A stretch of 64,000 nt of DNA from Scybalomonas sp905214925. GTDB taxonomy: Bacteria > Bacillota > Clostridia > Lachnospirales > Lachnospiraceae. Position 1 is the stretch's first letter, and every line of letters begins with the position of its first letter. Under the pieces are notes generated by a model, which ran no database searches, was not told the DNA's origin, and was given only the letters and a program-made list of their open reading frames with translations. The stretch covers positions 28,941 to 92,940 of the forward strand of contig CAJMOB010000013.1 in the NCBI GenBank assembly GCA_905214925.1, in the 5' to 3' direction. Both the position numbers and the translations under genes were made by a program. Positions 32,804 through 42,378 of this stretch are shown here, one piece after another.

Positions 32804-33952
32804 ATGGAATGGAATATAGTGCCAGAATTTGAGGCTCTAGTCATCCTAGCAATTATATGGGTTTATTCTAGGAAAGGTAGTAATTTACCTGTTTTAAGAA
32901 ATAAAATGTTCCAGGCATGTATTATCATTACGTTTATTGGAATTTCTAGTAATATTCTTTCTACTTTAATGATTTATAATTATGCTGTGATTCCAATGTG
33001 GCTTACATGGCTTATTACTATGATTTATTTTCTTTTTACACCGCTGATGGGCTTTATTTATTTTGGATATGTGATTTCTGTCATTTATGGAAAAATAGAT
33101 GAAATAAAAAAAGTGGTCCATATTACAACAATACCATCACTCATTTATGTATTACTTATAATACAAAATATATTTGGTGGACATATCTTTCGGATTACAT
33201 TAGAAGATGGATATGTAAGAGGTAACTGGATTTTAGTTACATACTTAGTTGTTTACTTTTATTGTATTGCAAGTGTCATTATCGTTATCTATAATCGTAA
33301 GAAAATTGGTGGAAAGACAGCATCTATATTAGTAAGTTTTCCTATTATAGGATCTGTCATTGTAATTATCCAACAATTTTTTTCTAATATTATTTTATCA
33401 GGTTTTGCATCAAGCTGTTCTTTATTAATTATTTACTTATATTTACAAAACAAGCAGATCTATATTGATTATTTAACAAGAATACCAAATCGTTGGGAAT
33501 TACTCAGTATGTTGGACGTGTTATTACAGCGTTCAGGGAAAGAAAAGAAGTTTTGTCTACTTGTTATTTCTCTAAGAGGTTTTAAACATATTAATGATAT
33601 GTTTGGACAGCATACAGGTGATCTTGTTTTACAAGAGTTTAGTCAATTTTTATGTGAAATTGCACCAAAAGATAGTGTTTATCGCTTTAATGGAGATGAA
33701 TTTGCTATTTTATATTCCAACGGTAAAGAGGCAGGAATACGATATCTGATTAAAAAGATACAAAAACGAATGGAAGGGATATGGTACATCCGTGGATACG
33801 AGTGTAAGTTATCGAGCGCGATTGGAATTGTAGAGCAGAAACAGGAAAATCAAACGTTAGAATCCCTTGTACAATCGGTGGAATATGCAGTAACTGAGGC
33901 GAAGAATAAAAAAGATACTTACATTTGTTATTGCGATGAAAAGACGTTATAG
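32804..33952 (+). CDS. Membrane GGDEF-domain protein, 5' part of an amber-interrupted GGDEF-EAL gene
   Basis: A 382-residue product: seven predicted membrane helices (about residues 8-215), then a GGDEF-like domain (IDYLTRIPNRWELLSMLD, RGFKHINDMFGQHTGDLVL, VYRFNGDEFAILY). The GGDEF signature reads NGDEF and the rest is diverged, so cyclase activity is doubtful. The frame stops at a TAG (33950-33952), but the next codons continue open and without a ribosome site into an EAL domain to 34741. The parent was thus a membrane GGDEF-EAL signalling protein and the TAG is a likely nonsense mutation. The start ATG lies after AAGAGG. Confidence 0.72.
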   Translation: MEWNIVPEFEALVILAIIWVYSRKGSNLPVLRNKMFQACIIITFIGISSNILSTLMIYNYAVIPMWLTWLITMIYFLFTPLMGFIYFGYVISVIYGKIDEIKKVVHITTIPSLIYVLLIIQNIFGGHIFRITLEDGYVRGNWILVTYLVVYFYCIASVIIVIYNRKKIGGKTASILVSFPIIGSVIVIIQQFFSNIILSGFASSCSLLIIYLYLQNKQIYIDYLTRIPNRWELLSMLDVLLQRSGKEKKFCLLVISLRGFKHINDMFGQHTGDLVLQEFSQFLCEIAPKDSVYRFNGDEFAILYSNGKEAGIRYLIKKIQKRMEGIWYIRGYECKLSSAIGIVEQKQENQTLESLVQSVEYAVTEAKNKKDTYICYCDEKTL

Positions 33953-34741
33953 CAATTAATAAGAAAGAAACAGGTTATTCAAGTTTTAAGGGAAAAGTTA
34001 GAAGATAAAAGTTTTGAAATGTATTATCAACCGATTTATGCTGTGGAAGAAGAAAAGTTTTTATATGCGGAATCATTAATGAGAATGAATGATACTCCAA
34101 TTGGTCCAATTTATCCATCGGAGTTTATTCCAATTGCAGAGGAGACAGGAATTATTATTGAAATGACTTATGTCATTTTGGATAAGGTTTGTAAATTTGT
34201 AAAAAAACTATTAGAGGAAGGGATAGAGATCAATTCTGTTCATGTTAATTTTTCTGCAATTCAATTTTCACAGTTTAATTTAGACGAAAAAGTAATTGAT
34301 ATTATTAAGAAAAATGGAATTCCAAACAACAGCATAAAAATAGAATTTACAGAAAGTGCATTAGCGGAGAGCACAGAAATAGTTACCAAGTTTGCATTAA
34401 ATATGAAACAACAAGGAATTAAAATGGGACTTGATGATTTTGGAACTGGATATTCCAATATTGCTACTGTGTTGAAGATTCCATTTAATGCTATTAAATT
34501 GGATAAAAGTCTTGTTTGGGCAGCAATGGAAAATAAAAATTCTAGATTATCAATGAAAAATTTAATGAGAGCCTTTAAAGATTTAGGAATGCAAGTAGTA
34601 GCAGAAGGTGTGGAAACGGAAGAACAAAGACAATTAGTATGTGATTTTGGTGTGGATCAAATCCAAGGTTATTATTATTCAAAGCCATTGTCTGAGGAAC
34701 AAGCATTGGAATTTTTTAAACAACAAAAGAAAAAAGTATAA
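33953..34741 (+). pseudogene. EAL phosphodiesterase domain, 3' part of the interrupted gene
   Basis: In frame with the gene that ends at 33952 and separated from it only by the TAG. The first internal ATG is at 34019, already inside the domain and without a ribosome site. The EAL domain is otherwise intact: ESL in place of EAL, VNFSAIQF, EFTES, LDDFGTGYSN, LDKS, AEGVETEEQ and IQGYYYSKP, all needed for metal and cyclic-di-GMP binding. It would be active if the stop were read through or reverted. Confidence 0.68.
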
Positions 34742-34833
34742 AGTATACAGTAGTGGGAAGTGTACTTCACAACATTCAAGAAAAATGAATCAATTAAGAA
34801 TTGTTATGATGACATCTCCTAATATATTTTAAG

Positions 34834-34870
34834 TGGCTAAAAGTAGATATTCCTGTTTTTAGCCATTTTT
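34834..34870 (+). terminator. Terminator after the EAL part
   Basis: TGGCTAAAA pairs with TTTTAGCCA, then TTTTT. Confidence 0.8.
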
Positions 34871-35054
34871 AAGTTCATTGGGATTAAAACAATATTTAGA
34901 CAAGCTACTATCCAATAGGAGACGGTACGAGAAAAATAAGGCGTTGTTATGATGAGAACAGGAAAGAAGTGAAATAAGGGAGTATTTTTTGAAAGAAAAA
35001 TAGGTTTAAATAACAGGCTATGGAGTGGAAAAGAAATAGGATTAGGAGGATGTT

Positions 35055-37286
35055 ATGCCAGTTGGAATCAGTGCAAAAAGCGGTAGAAAGAAACTGTATT
35101 TTGCAATCATCTATATTATATTTGTAATAGGGATAGCAGTATTATTCAATAAATATGCAGGGGATAAGACACAAAAACAACTACTAAACGCATTAGATGA
35201 TATAGCGAAACAAAGTGTTGTTACAATACAAGATAATATTAATAATAAGTTGAGGGAATTAAGTTATTTAGCTGAGCAGCTTAGCAGTCAAGAAGGGTAT
35301 GACTATACAAAAAGTGCAAACGATACAAAAAATTTTGTAAAGGTATTAGGATTAAAGAGAATTGGAGTTGCTTTATCTGATGGTATTATGTATATGAATG
35401 ACGGAGAAGTTTTCGATATTAATTCAAGAGAATATTTTCATCATAGTATGGAAGGGGAAAACTATGTCAGTGGCATATTAAAAGATCTAAAAGATGAAGA
35501 AGAAATACTCGTTTATAGTGTGCCAATTTATGATAAAAATAATGAAGTCATTGGAGTTTTGGCAGCCAGTGATAATACAAAAAATTTCTTACAAGGTTTC
35601 AAAGTTTCTATCTTAAATGGTTATGGATATAGTTATGTTATTGATTCAAAAGGGGAGATTTTGTCATCCTCTCTTTATGAAAAAATTGATAAAACAAATT
35701 TATTTGAGTTTTTAGAAGAATGGCCAGAAAATAAAAATGCAATTCAAGAATTCTCTCGTCTATTAAAAGATGAAAAAAAGGGTAGTATTTATGTTAGAGC
35801 AAAAGAATATCAGTATGCTACGGTAAGCCCTTTAGGAATTCATGATTGGTCTTTAGTTACATTGATTCCAGAAAATATATTAAGTGAACGTGTTGCAACC
35901 ATTCAAAATGTTATGAAAATAATAGGAGTTAGCATTGCGTTAGGAGCGATTATTCTTTTCATTTTGATTGTAAGAATACAAAGAAAGTATGAAAATTATT
36001 TAAAAGAAATTGCTTATATGGATCCGTTTACAGGATTACATAATAAATTCTATTTTCAGGAGAATTTTTTATCCACGATTAAAGATATGCAAGGGAAAAA
36101 AGCAGCATTAGTCATTTATAATATCCGAAGGTTTAAAATGGTTAATGAAATTTATGGAGAGATCGCAGGAGATCATTTGCTAAAGGAAATTGCTCGTATT
36201 TTAAAAGAAGAACTTATATTAGAAAAAGAAATGTTAATGTATGGATATGCCGATGAATTTGTTACGTTATATTTTTATGATGAAAAAGAAGAATTGGAGG
36301 AAAGGATTCAAAATATTCTCCAAAAAACTGGAGTAATCGAATATCGAGATAACCGCATTACGTTACATATGGCAGTTGGAATTTATGAAATTTGTAATCT
36401 TCAGTATTCCTTTGAGAAAGTGTATAATTATGCTAATATTGCAAAGAAAAAAAGTAAAAACGTTTTAAATGAGCCATTTGTTTATTATAGTGAAGAATTA
36501 AAAGAGAAAGAAGTAAAACAAAATAAGTTAAATGATAGTATTAAAGAAGGAATTAAAAAAAAGGAATTTAAAGCTTGGTTCCAGCCAAAATTTGATCCCC
36601 ATACGCGAGAGCTTGTGGGAGCAGAAGCATTGGCAAGATGGTATAAAGAAGATGGCGAAATTTTATCACCATTTTATTTTGTGGAATTTTGTGAAAAAGT
36701 AGGTTTAATTCAAAATATTGATCTTCTAGTTATTGAAGATGTGTGCAAACAATTTCAAACGTGGAGAGAACAAGGATTGCCTTGTTTTCCTATTTCTGTA
36801 AACCTTTCTCGGGCATATTTAAATAGCGTAGATTCTATTTATCATTTAAAAGAGATTTTGGATCAGTATAAAATTGAAAGTGAGTATATACAGTTAGAAA
36901 TAACGGAAAGCGCTATTGTGGATAGTGAAAAAGAGCTTGGCAATATTATTGATACCATGCATAAGTTAGGGTTTACAGTGTTATTAGACGATTTTGGTGT
37001 TGGATATTCTTCTTTAATTTCAATTAATAATTTAAATTTTGATATATTAAAAATTGATAAGTCCTTTGTTGATGCTATCGGAACGGAGAAAGGCGATTAT
37101 ATTGTTAAATATACGATAGGCTTAGGAAAAAAATTAGGAATGGATATCATAGTAGAGGGAGTAGAAACTCAAGAAGAATATGATTTCTTGAAAGAGCAAG
37201 AATGTGATATGATACAAGGATATTATTTTTGTAAGCCTATAACAGGTGAAGACTTTACAGAAATGTTAAAAAAAGTGAAAAAATAA
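35055..37286 (+). CDS. Cache-GGDEF-EAL cyclic-di-GMP protein
   Basis: A 743-residue membrane sensor. A signal anchor (about residues 15-33) and a second helix (about 295-317) bracket an extracytoplasmic dCache-like ligand domain. Then comes a GGDEF domain whose signature is YADEF (degenerate, so probably no cyclase activity, perhaps GTP or allosteric binding) and a C-terminal EAL domain with all catalytic texts: GAEALARW, PISVNLSRAYL, LEITES, LLDDFGVGYSS, KIDKSF and VEGVETQEEY. The likely net activity is cyclic-di-GMP hydrolysis controlled by an external signal. ATG after TAGGAGG. It is a relative of the interrupted gene just upstream. Confidence 0.92.
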   Translation: MPVGISAKSGRKKLYFAIIYIIFVIGIAVLFNKYAGDKTQKQLLNALDDIAKQSVVTIQDNINNKLRELSYLAEQLSSQEGYDYTKSANDTKNFVKVLGLKRIGVALSDGIMYMNDGEVFDINSREYFHHSMEGENYVSGILKDLKDEEEILVYSVPIYDKNNEVIGVLAASDNTKNFLQGFKVSILNGYGYSYVIDSKGEILSSSLYEKIDKTNLFEFLEEWPENKNAIQEFSRLLKDEKKGSIYVRAKEYQYATVSPLGIHDWSLVTLIPENILSERVATIQNVMKIIGVSIALGAIILFILIVRIQRKYENYLKEIAYMDPFTGLHNKFYFQENFLSTIKDMQGKKAALVIYNIRRFKMVNEIYGEIAGDHLLKEIARILKEELILEKEMLMYGYADEFVTLYFYDEKEELEERIQNILQKTGVIEYRDNRITLHMAVGIYEICNLQYSFEKVYNYANIAKKKSKNVLNEPFVYYSEELKEKEVKQNKLNDSIKEGIKKKEFKAWFQPKFDPHTRELVGAEALARWYKEDGEILSPFYFVEFCEKVGLIQNIDLLVIEDVCKQFQTWREQGLPCFPISVNLSRAYLNSVDSIYHLKEILDQYKIESEYIQLEITESAIVDSEKELGNIIDTMHKLGFTVLLDDFGVGYSSLISINNLNFDILKIDKSFVDAIGTEKGDYIVKYTIGLGKKLGMDIIVEGVETQEEYDFLKEQECDMIQGYYFCKPITGEDFTEMLKKVKK

Positions 37287-37312
37287 AAAACATTTAAAAA
37301 GAATAGTAAAAA

Positions 37313-37347
37313 AGGTTCAGGAAAAATAATTTACCTGAACCTTTTTC
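37313..37347 (+). terminator. Terminator upstream of hpdB, matched by 41495-41526
   Basis: AGGTTCAGG (37313-37321) pairs with CCTGAACCT (37334-37342), then TTTT. The same stem text recurs after hpdA. Confidence 0.85.
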
Positions 37348-37399
37348 TTGTCTAGCTTTAAATGAAAACAGAAATTATTTTAAAATAATTTCTTAGAGT

Positions 37400-37442
37400 G
37401 TGCAAACTGCACTTCTTTTATTGATCAAATACTTAATATAAT
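37400..37442 (+). promoter_or_regulatory. hpd promoter region with dyad
   Basis: GTGCA-AAC-TGCAC (37400-37412) is a 5-pair dyad close to the -35 region of a TATAAT (37437-37442); no good -35 hexamer is seen, which fits an activator-dependent promoter. The Crp/Fnr-family gene downstream of the operon is the obvious candidate activator (inference). Confidence 0.4.
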
Positions 37443-37476
37443 AGAAAAAGAATCAATATAAAGGAGGAACTATTTC

Positions 37477-40173
37477 ATGAATGTAAATGAAAAGAAAATT
37501 CAAGACATTCTGAAATCCCGTGGCATCGATATCGATGAAACTAAGGAGACAAAAGAAGAAGACATTAAAGAGGCAGCAGAAAGCTTTCAAAAGATTATGG
37601 ATATCTATTATAATTTAAAAGTAACTGCTGATATGGAAATTCCATACTGGTATAATCGTGTATGGTGGGAGAATGATGGAGATTTATTAGAAGTTCGAAG
37701 AGCAAGAGCGGTGGCAGCAGGATATGCTCATAGCACTCCAACAATTTTACCATATGAAAAGCTTGTTATGAATAAGACAAAAAATATTAGAGGTGCTTTT
37801 CCATTTCCTTGGGTATGTGCAAGTTTCTTTAATGCATTAGCAGAATCCCTTATGAACGAAGTTGATGCGCCAGCAGAAAATGCAGCAGATTCCGTTTCTA
37901 TGGTTGGTACAGGCGGTGGAAACGTGACAGAAAGTTACGGAGAAGTTGTTTCTATCGCTAAAAAATTTGGAATGAGAAAAGAAGAAATTCCTGTTCTTGT
38001 AAAAGTTTCAAAGGCTTGGGATGGAATTTCTGTTGAAGATATTTCTGATAAATATGCAAGAACGCTTCCAGGATACGATCAATTTAAACGTGTTATGGAT
38101 AGTGTTGTTGTTATGTTCGATTCTTTTGCAATTCCTCAAGGAAGAGAAGTTATGAACTATTATATGCCATTACAATATGGGTTTGATCGCATTATTGAAT
38201 TATGTGATGAAAAGATGGCGGAAACAATGGGTGAAGCAGAAGATGATGGTATTCTTGGAATGAGTCGTGGATACTATTATGCTGCAATGAAAGAAATCAC
38301 AATGGGACTTAGCAAATGGTGTGATAATTATGCGAAAAAGGCAGAGGATCTTGCATCAAGAGAACCAGATGAGACTTTTAAGAAAAATTATTTAGAAATT
38401 GCAAAAGTGATGCATAATATTGCACATAAAAAGCCATCCACATTCCGTGAAGCCCTTCAGATGACATTTTGTTTACATTTAGGAGTTGTAAACGAAGATC
38501 CACAGTCAGGACAATCCATTGGTCGACTTGGACAAGTATTACAGCCATTTTATGAAAAAGATATCGAAGAAGGTATTACAACAGAAGAAGAAGTCATTGA
38601 ACTATTAGAATTATATCGCATTAAAATCACTTGTATTGAATGTTTTGCATCAGCTGGTGTATCTGGTGGGGTATTATCTGGAAATACATTCAATAACTTA
38701 TCTTTAGGTGGTTTGAATTACGAAGGTCTTTCTGCTGTAACTCCATTAGAATATTTAATTTTAGAGGCAGGAATGAGAGCACAGACACCTCAGCCAACAC
38801 TTTCTATTTTGTATGATGAAAAAACACCAGAAGACTTCCTTATGAAAGCGGCATCATGTACAAAACTTGGTATGGGATATCCAGCTTGGATGAATAACCA
38901 AAATGGTATGAACTTTATGCTTCGTCATTATGGACCAGAAGGTATGGATTTATATGATGCAAGAGCATGGGCATTAGGTGGTTGTTTAGAGTCTGCGCCA
39001 GGTTGCTTCTTACCATTAGAATATAATGGCAAAATAACGATGATCCCAGGTGGTGCTTCTCCAACTTGTGGTACAGGAATTCATTTTACAGCATTACCAA
39101 AGATTTTAGAGTTGGTATTAACAAATGGTGTTGATGAAAGAACAGGAGAAATGGTATTCCCTCCACATAATAAAACTATCGATTCTTTTGAAACAATGAT
39201 GGATATTTGGAAAGAATATTTAGACTTAAGCAATCGTATTGTAAACAAGGTAAATAATTTACAGATGGATATTTGGAGAAAATATAATATGCCAGTTGTA
39301 AATTCTTTATTAAAACCAGATTGTTTCAAAAAAGGACAACATCTTGGTAACTGTGGTGCTCGTTATAATGGTGGAATTAACTTTGAATCTTGTGGAACGA
39401 TCACTTTTATCAATACATTAGCATCTCTTAAGAAAAATGTATTTGATGATAAGCTGTTTACTTTAGAAGAAATGAAGGATGCAATGCTCCATAACTTTGG
39501 ATTTAAGACTGCTTATGATACTGGTGTGTTCTCACCAGACTTTAGAGAAAGCACAGAGTCAGCAAAAAAATATGAAAAGATCTTTGCAGCTTGCTTAAAT
39601 GCACCAAAATACGGAAATGCAGATCCATATGTAGATTCTCTTTTGAAAGATTATCAAACTTATATGTTGCATTATTTACCAACACTTCATTCTTATTATG
39701 GAAAACCAGAATACTTATGCCAGATTTCTGTATCCACTCATGGACCACAGGGATTTGTTACGTTAGCGACTGCAGATGGAAGACTTGCAGGAACTACTTA
39801 TTCTGATGGTTCTGTATCTGCAGCATCAGGAACAGATAAGAATGGTATTTATGCAATTTTTGAATCTGCAACTGTTTATGATCACTCTCAAAATCAAAAT
39901 TCACAGATGAACTTAAAACTTCATCCTTCTGCAGTAAAAGGATTAAATGGTACAAGAAAATTGTTAGATGTAGTGCGTGCGTACATGAGAAAAGGTGGAT
40001 TCCATGTTCAATTTAATGTAGTAAGTTCTGACACATTAAGAGATGCTCAAAAATCACCAGAAAAATATCGTGATTTAATGGTGCGAGTTGCTGGATTTAC
40101 ACAGTACTGGTGTGAAATTGGAAAACCAATTCAAGATGAAGTAATCTTTAGAACAGAGTATGATGAAGCATAG
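37477..40173 (+). CDS. hpdB: 4-Hydroxyphenylacetate decarboxylase, large (glycyl radical) subunit
   Basis: An 898-residue glycyl radical enzyme that converts 4-hydroxyphenylacetate (from tyrosine) to p-cresol and CO2. Recognised from its whole sequence: LYRIKITCIECFASAGVSGG, then ALGGCLESAPG with the thiyl Cys503 and Glu505, His536 (GTGIHFTALPK), Glu637 (INFESCGT) and the radical Gly873 in VRVAGFTQYWCEIG. Residues 503, 505, 536, 637 and 873 agree in numbering with those known for clostridial HpdB, and the length matches. ATG behind AAAGGAGG. hpdC follows 11 bases on, hpdA another 11, in the known B-C-A order, so an active two-subunit enzyme with its activase is very likely. Confidence 0.95.
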   Translation: MNVNEKKIQDILKSRGIDIDETKETKEEDIKEAAESFQKIMDIYYNLKVTADMEIPYWYNRVWWENDGDLLEVRRARAVAAGYAHSTPTILPYEKLVMNKTKNIRGAFPFPWVCASFFNALAESLMNEVDAPAENAADSVSMVGTGGGNVTESYGEVVSIAKKFGMRKEEIPVLVKVSKAWDGISVEDISDKYARTLPGYDQFKRVMDSVVVMFDSFAIPQGREVMNYYMPLQYGFDRIIELCDEKMAETMGEAEDDGILGMSRGYYYAAMKEITMGLSKWCDNYAKKAEDLASREPDETFKKNYLEIAKVMHNIAHKKPSTFREALQMTFCLHLGVVNEDPQSGQSIGRLGQVLQPFYEKDIEEGITTEEEVIELLELYRIKITCIECFASAGVSGGVLSGNTFNNLSLGGLNYEGLSAVTPLEYLILEAGMRAQTPQPTLSILYDEKTPEDFLMKAASCTKLGMGYPAWMNNQNGMNFMLRHYGPEGMDLYDARAWALGGCLESAPGCFLPLEYNGKITMIPGGASPTCGTGIHFTALPKILELVLTNGVDERTGEMVFPPHNKTIDSFETMMDIWKEYLDLSNRIVNKVNNLQMDIWRKYNMPVVNSLLKPDCFKKGQHLGNCGARYNGGINFESCGTITFINTLASLKKNVFDDKLFTLEEMKDAMLHNFGFKTAYDTGVFSPDFRESTESAKKYEKIFAACLNAPKYGNADPYVDSLLKDYQTYMLHYLPTLHSYYGKPEYLCQISVSTHGPQGFVTLATADGRLAGTTYSDGSVSAASGTDKNGIYAIFESATVYDHSQNQNSQMNLKLHPSAVKGLNGTRKLLDVVRAYMRKGGFHVQFNVVSSDTLRDAQKSPEKYRDLMVRVAGFTQYWCEIGKPIQDEVIFRTEYDEA

Positions 40174-40184
40174 GAGGAAGAAAA

Positions 40185-40439
40185 ATGAAACATGTAGATT
40201 GTGTCAATTATATTCATTTAGATTGTGAAAAAGGAATGTGTGCCCTTACAAAAGGAATCGTTCCCATTGATGGTGAAGGCAGTGAAGCTTGCGAAAAATA
40301 TGAAGAAGCAAAAAAATGTGGTAATTGCAAATGTTTTCAAAATCCAGATAAATATGGTATTGGAACGTGTACGGGATTTGAAAAGGAAAATTGGGCATAT
40401 GCTAGTTGTGGTGCCTTTTGTTGTGAACAATATCAATAA
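40185..40439 (+). CDS. hpdC: 4-Hydroxyphenylacetate decarboxylase, small Fe-S subunit
   Basis: An 84-residue protein, unique to this decarboxylase among glycyl radical enzymes. It carries two ligand sets: His3, Cys6, Cys19 and Cys36 for one [4Fe-4S] cluster and Cys45, Cys48, Cys62 and Cys80 for the second, the same arrangement as the characterised clostridial subunit. The small subunit modulates the heterooctamer and protects the radical. ATG after AGGAGG, 11 bases after hpdB; its presence separates true 4-HPA decarboxylase from indoleacetate and phenylacetate decarboxylases, which lack it. Confidence 0.95.
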   Translation: MKHVDCVNYIHLDCEKGMCALTKGIVPIDGEGSEACEKYEEAKKCGNCKCFQNPDKYGIGTCTGFEKENWAYASCGAFCCEQYQ

Positions 40440-40450
40440 TTGAGGAATTC

Positions 40451-41392
40451 ATGATGGGTACAAAAGGACTAATTTTTGATATACAGGCATTTTCTGTACA
40501 TGATGGGCCAGGATGTCGCACAAATGTATTTTTAACTGGGTGTCCCTTACAGTGTAAGTGGTGTGCCAATCCAGAAAGTTGGATTGTAAAGAAACATATT
40601 TTATTTGCGGAAAATGTATGCAAATATGAAAAGGGATGTCGAGCTTGTGAGACAGTCTGTCCTTATGATGCAATCACATTAACAGAAAATGGAAAACCAC
40701 AACTCCAATGGGAAGTGTGTAAAACATGTGAAACATTTGAATGTTCAAAAATTTGCCCAAACCAAGTATTGAAACAATGTGTGAAAGAATACACAAAAGA
40801 AGAGTTGATTGCTATTTTAAAAAGAGACTTCAATAACTGGGGGGCCAATGGTGGTGTCACATTTAGTGGTGGTGATCCATTGTTACAACATGAGTTTTTA
40901 CTTGAAGTATTAAAAGAGTGTAATAAATTACAGATACATACTGCAATTGAAACGAGTGCCTATGCAAAAGAAGAAATATTTTTAAATGTCATGAAGTATA
41001 TTGATTTTGCTTTTATTGATGTAAAAAATATGGATAAGAAGCTTCATGAGTGGGGAACGGGTGTTTCCAATGAACAAGTATTATCCAATATTGCTGCATT
41101 AAAGAAATCTGGATGGAAGGGACGTCTTGTATTAAGACAGCCTACCATTCATGGTTATAATGACAGTGATGAAAATACGAGACAAGTAATTCAGTTTATG
41201 AAAGAGTTGGATCTGTTTGAAATTAATTTATTGAAATTTCATCGTCTTGGCGCGACAAAATGGGAACAAATGGGAAAAACATATGAATATATGGATCATG
41301 GTGATATGACAGAAGAGCGTATGAGACAGTTGCAGCAAATGTATTTGGATGCAGATATTGCTTGTTATATTGGGGATGATACTCCATTTTAA
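40451..41392 (+). CDS. hpdA: 4-Hydroxyphenylacetate decarboxylase activating enzyme
   Basis: A 313-residue radical SAM activase. The C-x3-C-x2-C cluster motif appears as GCPLQCKWCANPESW at about residues 33-47, with FSVHDGPGCRTNVFLTG just before it. A ferredoxin-like insert with eight Cys (CKYEKGCRACETVC, CKTCETFECSKIC) holds two more clusters, as in HpdA. NGGVTFSGGDPLLQ is the SAM-binding stretch. It abstracts the glycyl hydrogen of HpdB. The frame has two ATGs, 40451 and 40454; GAGG stands 5 and 8 bases upstream. A terminator follows at 41495. Confidence 0.95.
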   Translation: MMGTKGLIFDIQAFSVHDGPGCRTNVFLTGCPLQCKWCANPESWIVKKHILFAENVCKYEKGCRACETVCPYDAITLTENGKPQLQWEVCKTCETFECSKICPNQVLKQCVKEYTKEELIAILKRDFNNWGANGGVTFSGGDPLLQHEFLLEVLKECNKLQIHTAIETSAYAKEEIFLNVMKYIDFAFIDVKNMDKKLHEWGTGVSNEQVLSNIAALKKSGWKGRLVLRQPTIHGYNDSDENTRQVIQFMKELDLFEINLLKFHRLGATKWEQMGKTYEYMDHGDMTEERMRQLQQMYLDADIACYIGDDTPF

Positions 41393-41494
41393 TAAAGTAT
41401 CATTAGAGAATGAATATCATTAATATAATATGAGAGATTGGAAAGAGAATCTTTCATTATAAAACGAATAGGAATATAAAATAGATATGTAGAG

Positions 41495-41526
41495 AGGTTC
41501 AGGAAAATGATTTTTCCTGAACCTGT
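41495..41526 (+). terminator. Terminator after hpdA, second copy of the hairpin
   Basis: AGGTTCAGGAAAA (41495-41507) pairs with TTTTTCCTGAACCT (41511-41524), then GTTTG. Stem text matches 37313-37342. Confidence 0.8.
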
Positions 41527-41606
41527 TTGTGTTTCAAAAAATCTGTTATTATTATAATAAAACAATGTTAGGCTTTAAAGGAAAAAAACTAAGGGAGTTA
41601 TATGAC

Positions 41607-42284
41607 ATGAAAATACAAGATATTATGATTTATAAGCAAATTTATTCTTATTATGAGCAAGGAAAGATAAAAGTAAAAACAGTAAAAAAAGGGGAATGTA
41701 TTTCAGAACCCTATTGTGATGGGTATAAAATTATTTTTATTTTAGAAGGAAAAGTTAAGATTTTTAGCATTTCTTATCAAGGAAAGCAGATTTTGTTAGA
41801 TGAAGTAGGTGAAAATGAGTTTGGAGGTCATATTAGTAAAGTAAGGGGGCATAGCTTTGAATCCACTGTAGTTGCAAAGACGGATTGTACTTTTTTAGAG
41901 TTTTCAGATGAACTATTTGATCAATTAATGGAAGATACAGAGTTTGCTTTGCTTTTTTATCGTAATACTAGCAATCGGACATATTGTATGTATAAAAAAA
42001 TGTTAGCAAAAACATTATTTGGGCAAAGAGAGTTATTTGCCTATTATATAGGAAGACGAGCAAAAGAAGGAGTTGTTCATATTAGTGTTTCAAAAATTTG
42101 TGAAGATTTAGGCATTAGCAGAAGAAGTCTTTATAATATTATGCATAGTTTTGAAGAAAGCCATATTATTCAGAGAGGGCGGGAGCAATTTATAATCAAA
42201 GATAGCGATAGGTTATCTCATATTGCCGAAAAAGTTAGTGGATTTTATGAGACATTTGGAACAAATTGTACGAATGAATTTTAA
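41607..42284 (+). CDS. Crp/Fnr family transcriptional regulator
   Basis: A 225-residue protein: an N-terminal cyclic-nucleotide-binding beta barrel (about residues 20-120: DGYKIIFILEGKVKIFSISY, GENEFGGHI) and a C-terminal winged helix with recognition helix ISVSKICEDLGISRRSLYNI. The N-terminal domain lacks both the Arg of cAMP binders and the Cys set of Fnr, so its signal is unknown. It lies downstream of hpdBCA in the same direction, past a terminator, and is the best candidate to control that operon. The start at 41607 is uncertain: AGGGAG is 11 bases away, and in-frame codons run upstream to 41529. Confidence 0.85.
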   Translation: MKIQDIMIYKQIYSYYEQGKIKVKTVKKGECISEPYCDGYKIIFILEGKVKIFSISYQGKQILLDEVGENEFGGHISKVRGHSFESTVVAKTDCTFLEFSDELFDQLMEDTEFALLFYRNTSNRTYCMYKKMLAKTLFGQRELFAYYIGRRAKEGVVHISVSKICEDLGISRRSLYNIMHSFEESHIIQRGREQFIIKDSDRLSHIAEKVSGFYETFGTNCTNEF

Positions 42285-42378
42285 TATCATCTATAAAAAT
42301 AAAAAGGGAATTTTATTAAGACATGAGATAAAAGAGAAGAAAAAGAGTAACAATCGAAGCTAAAATTAGGAGAAATAT

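Noticed and set aside
12697..34741. Reassignment of TAG as a sense codon in this organism
   Set aside because: Two genes have in-frame TAG, but core genes such as gdhA and hpdB end with TAG at the expected place, so TAG is a normal stop here.
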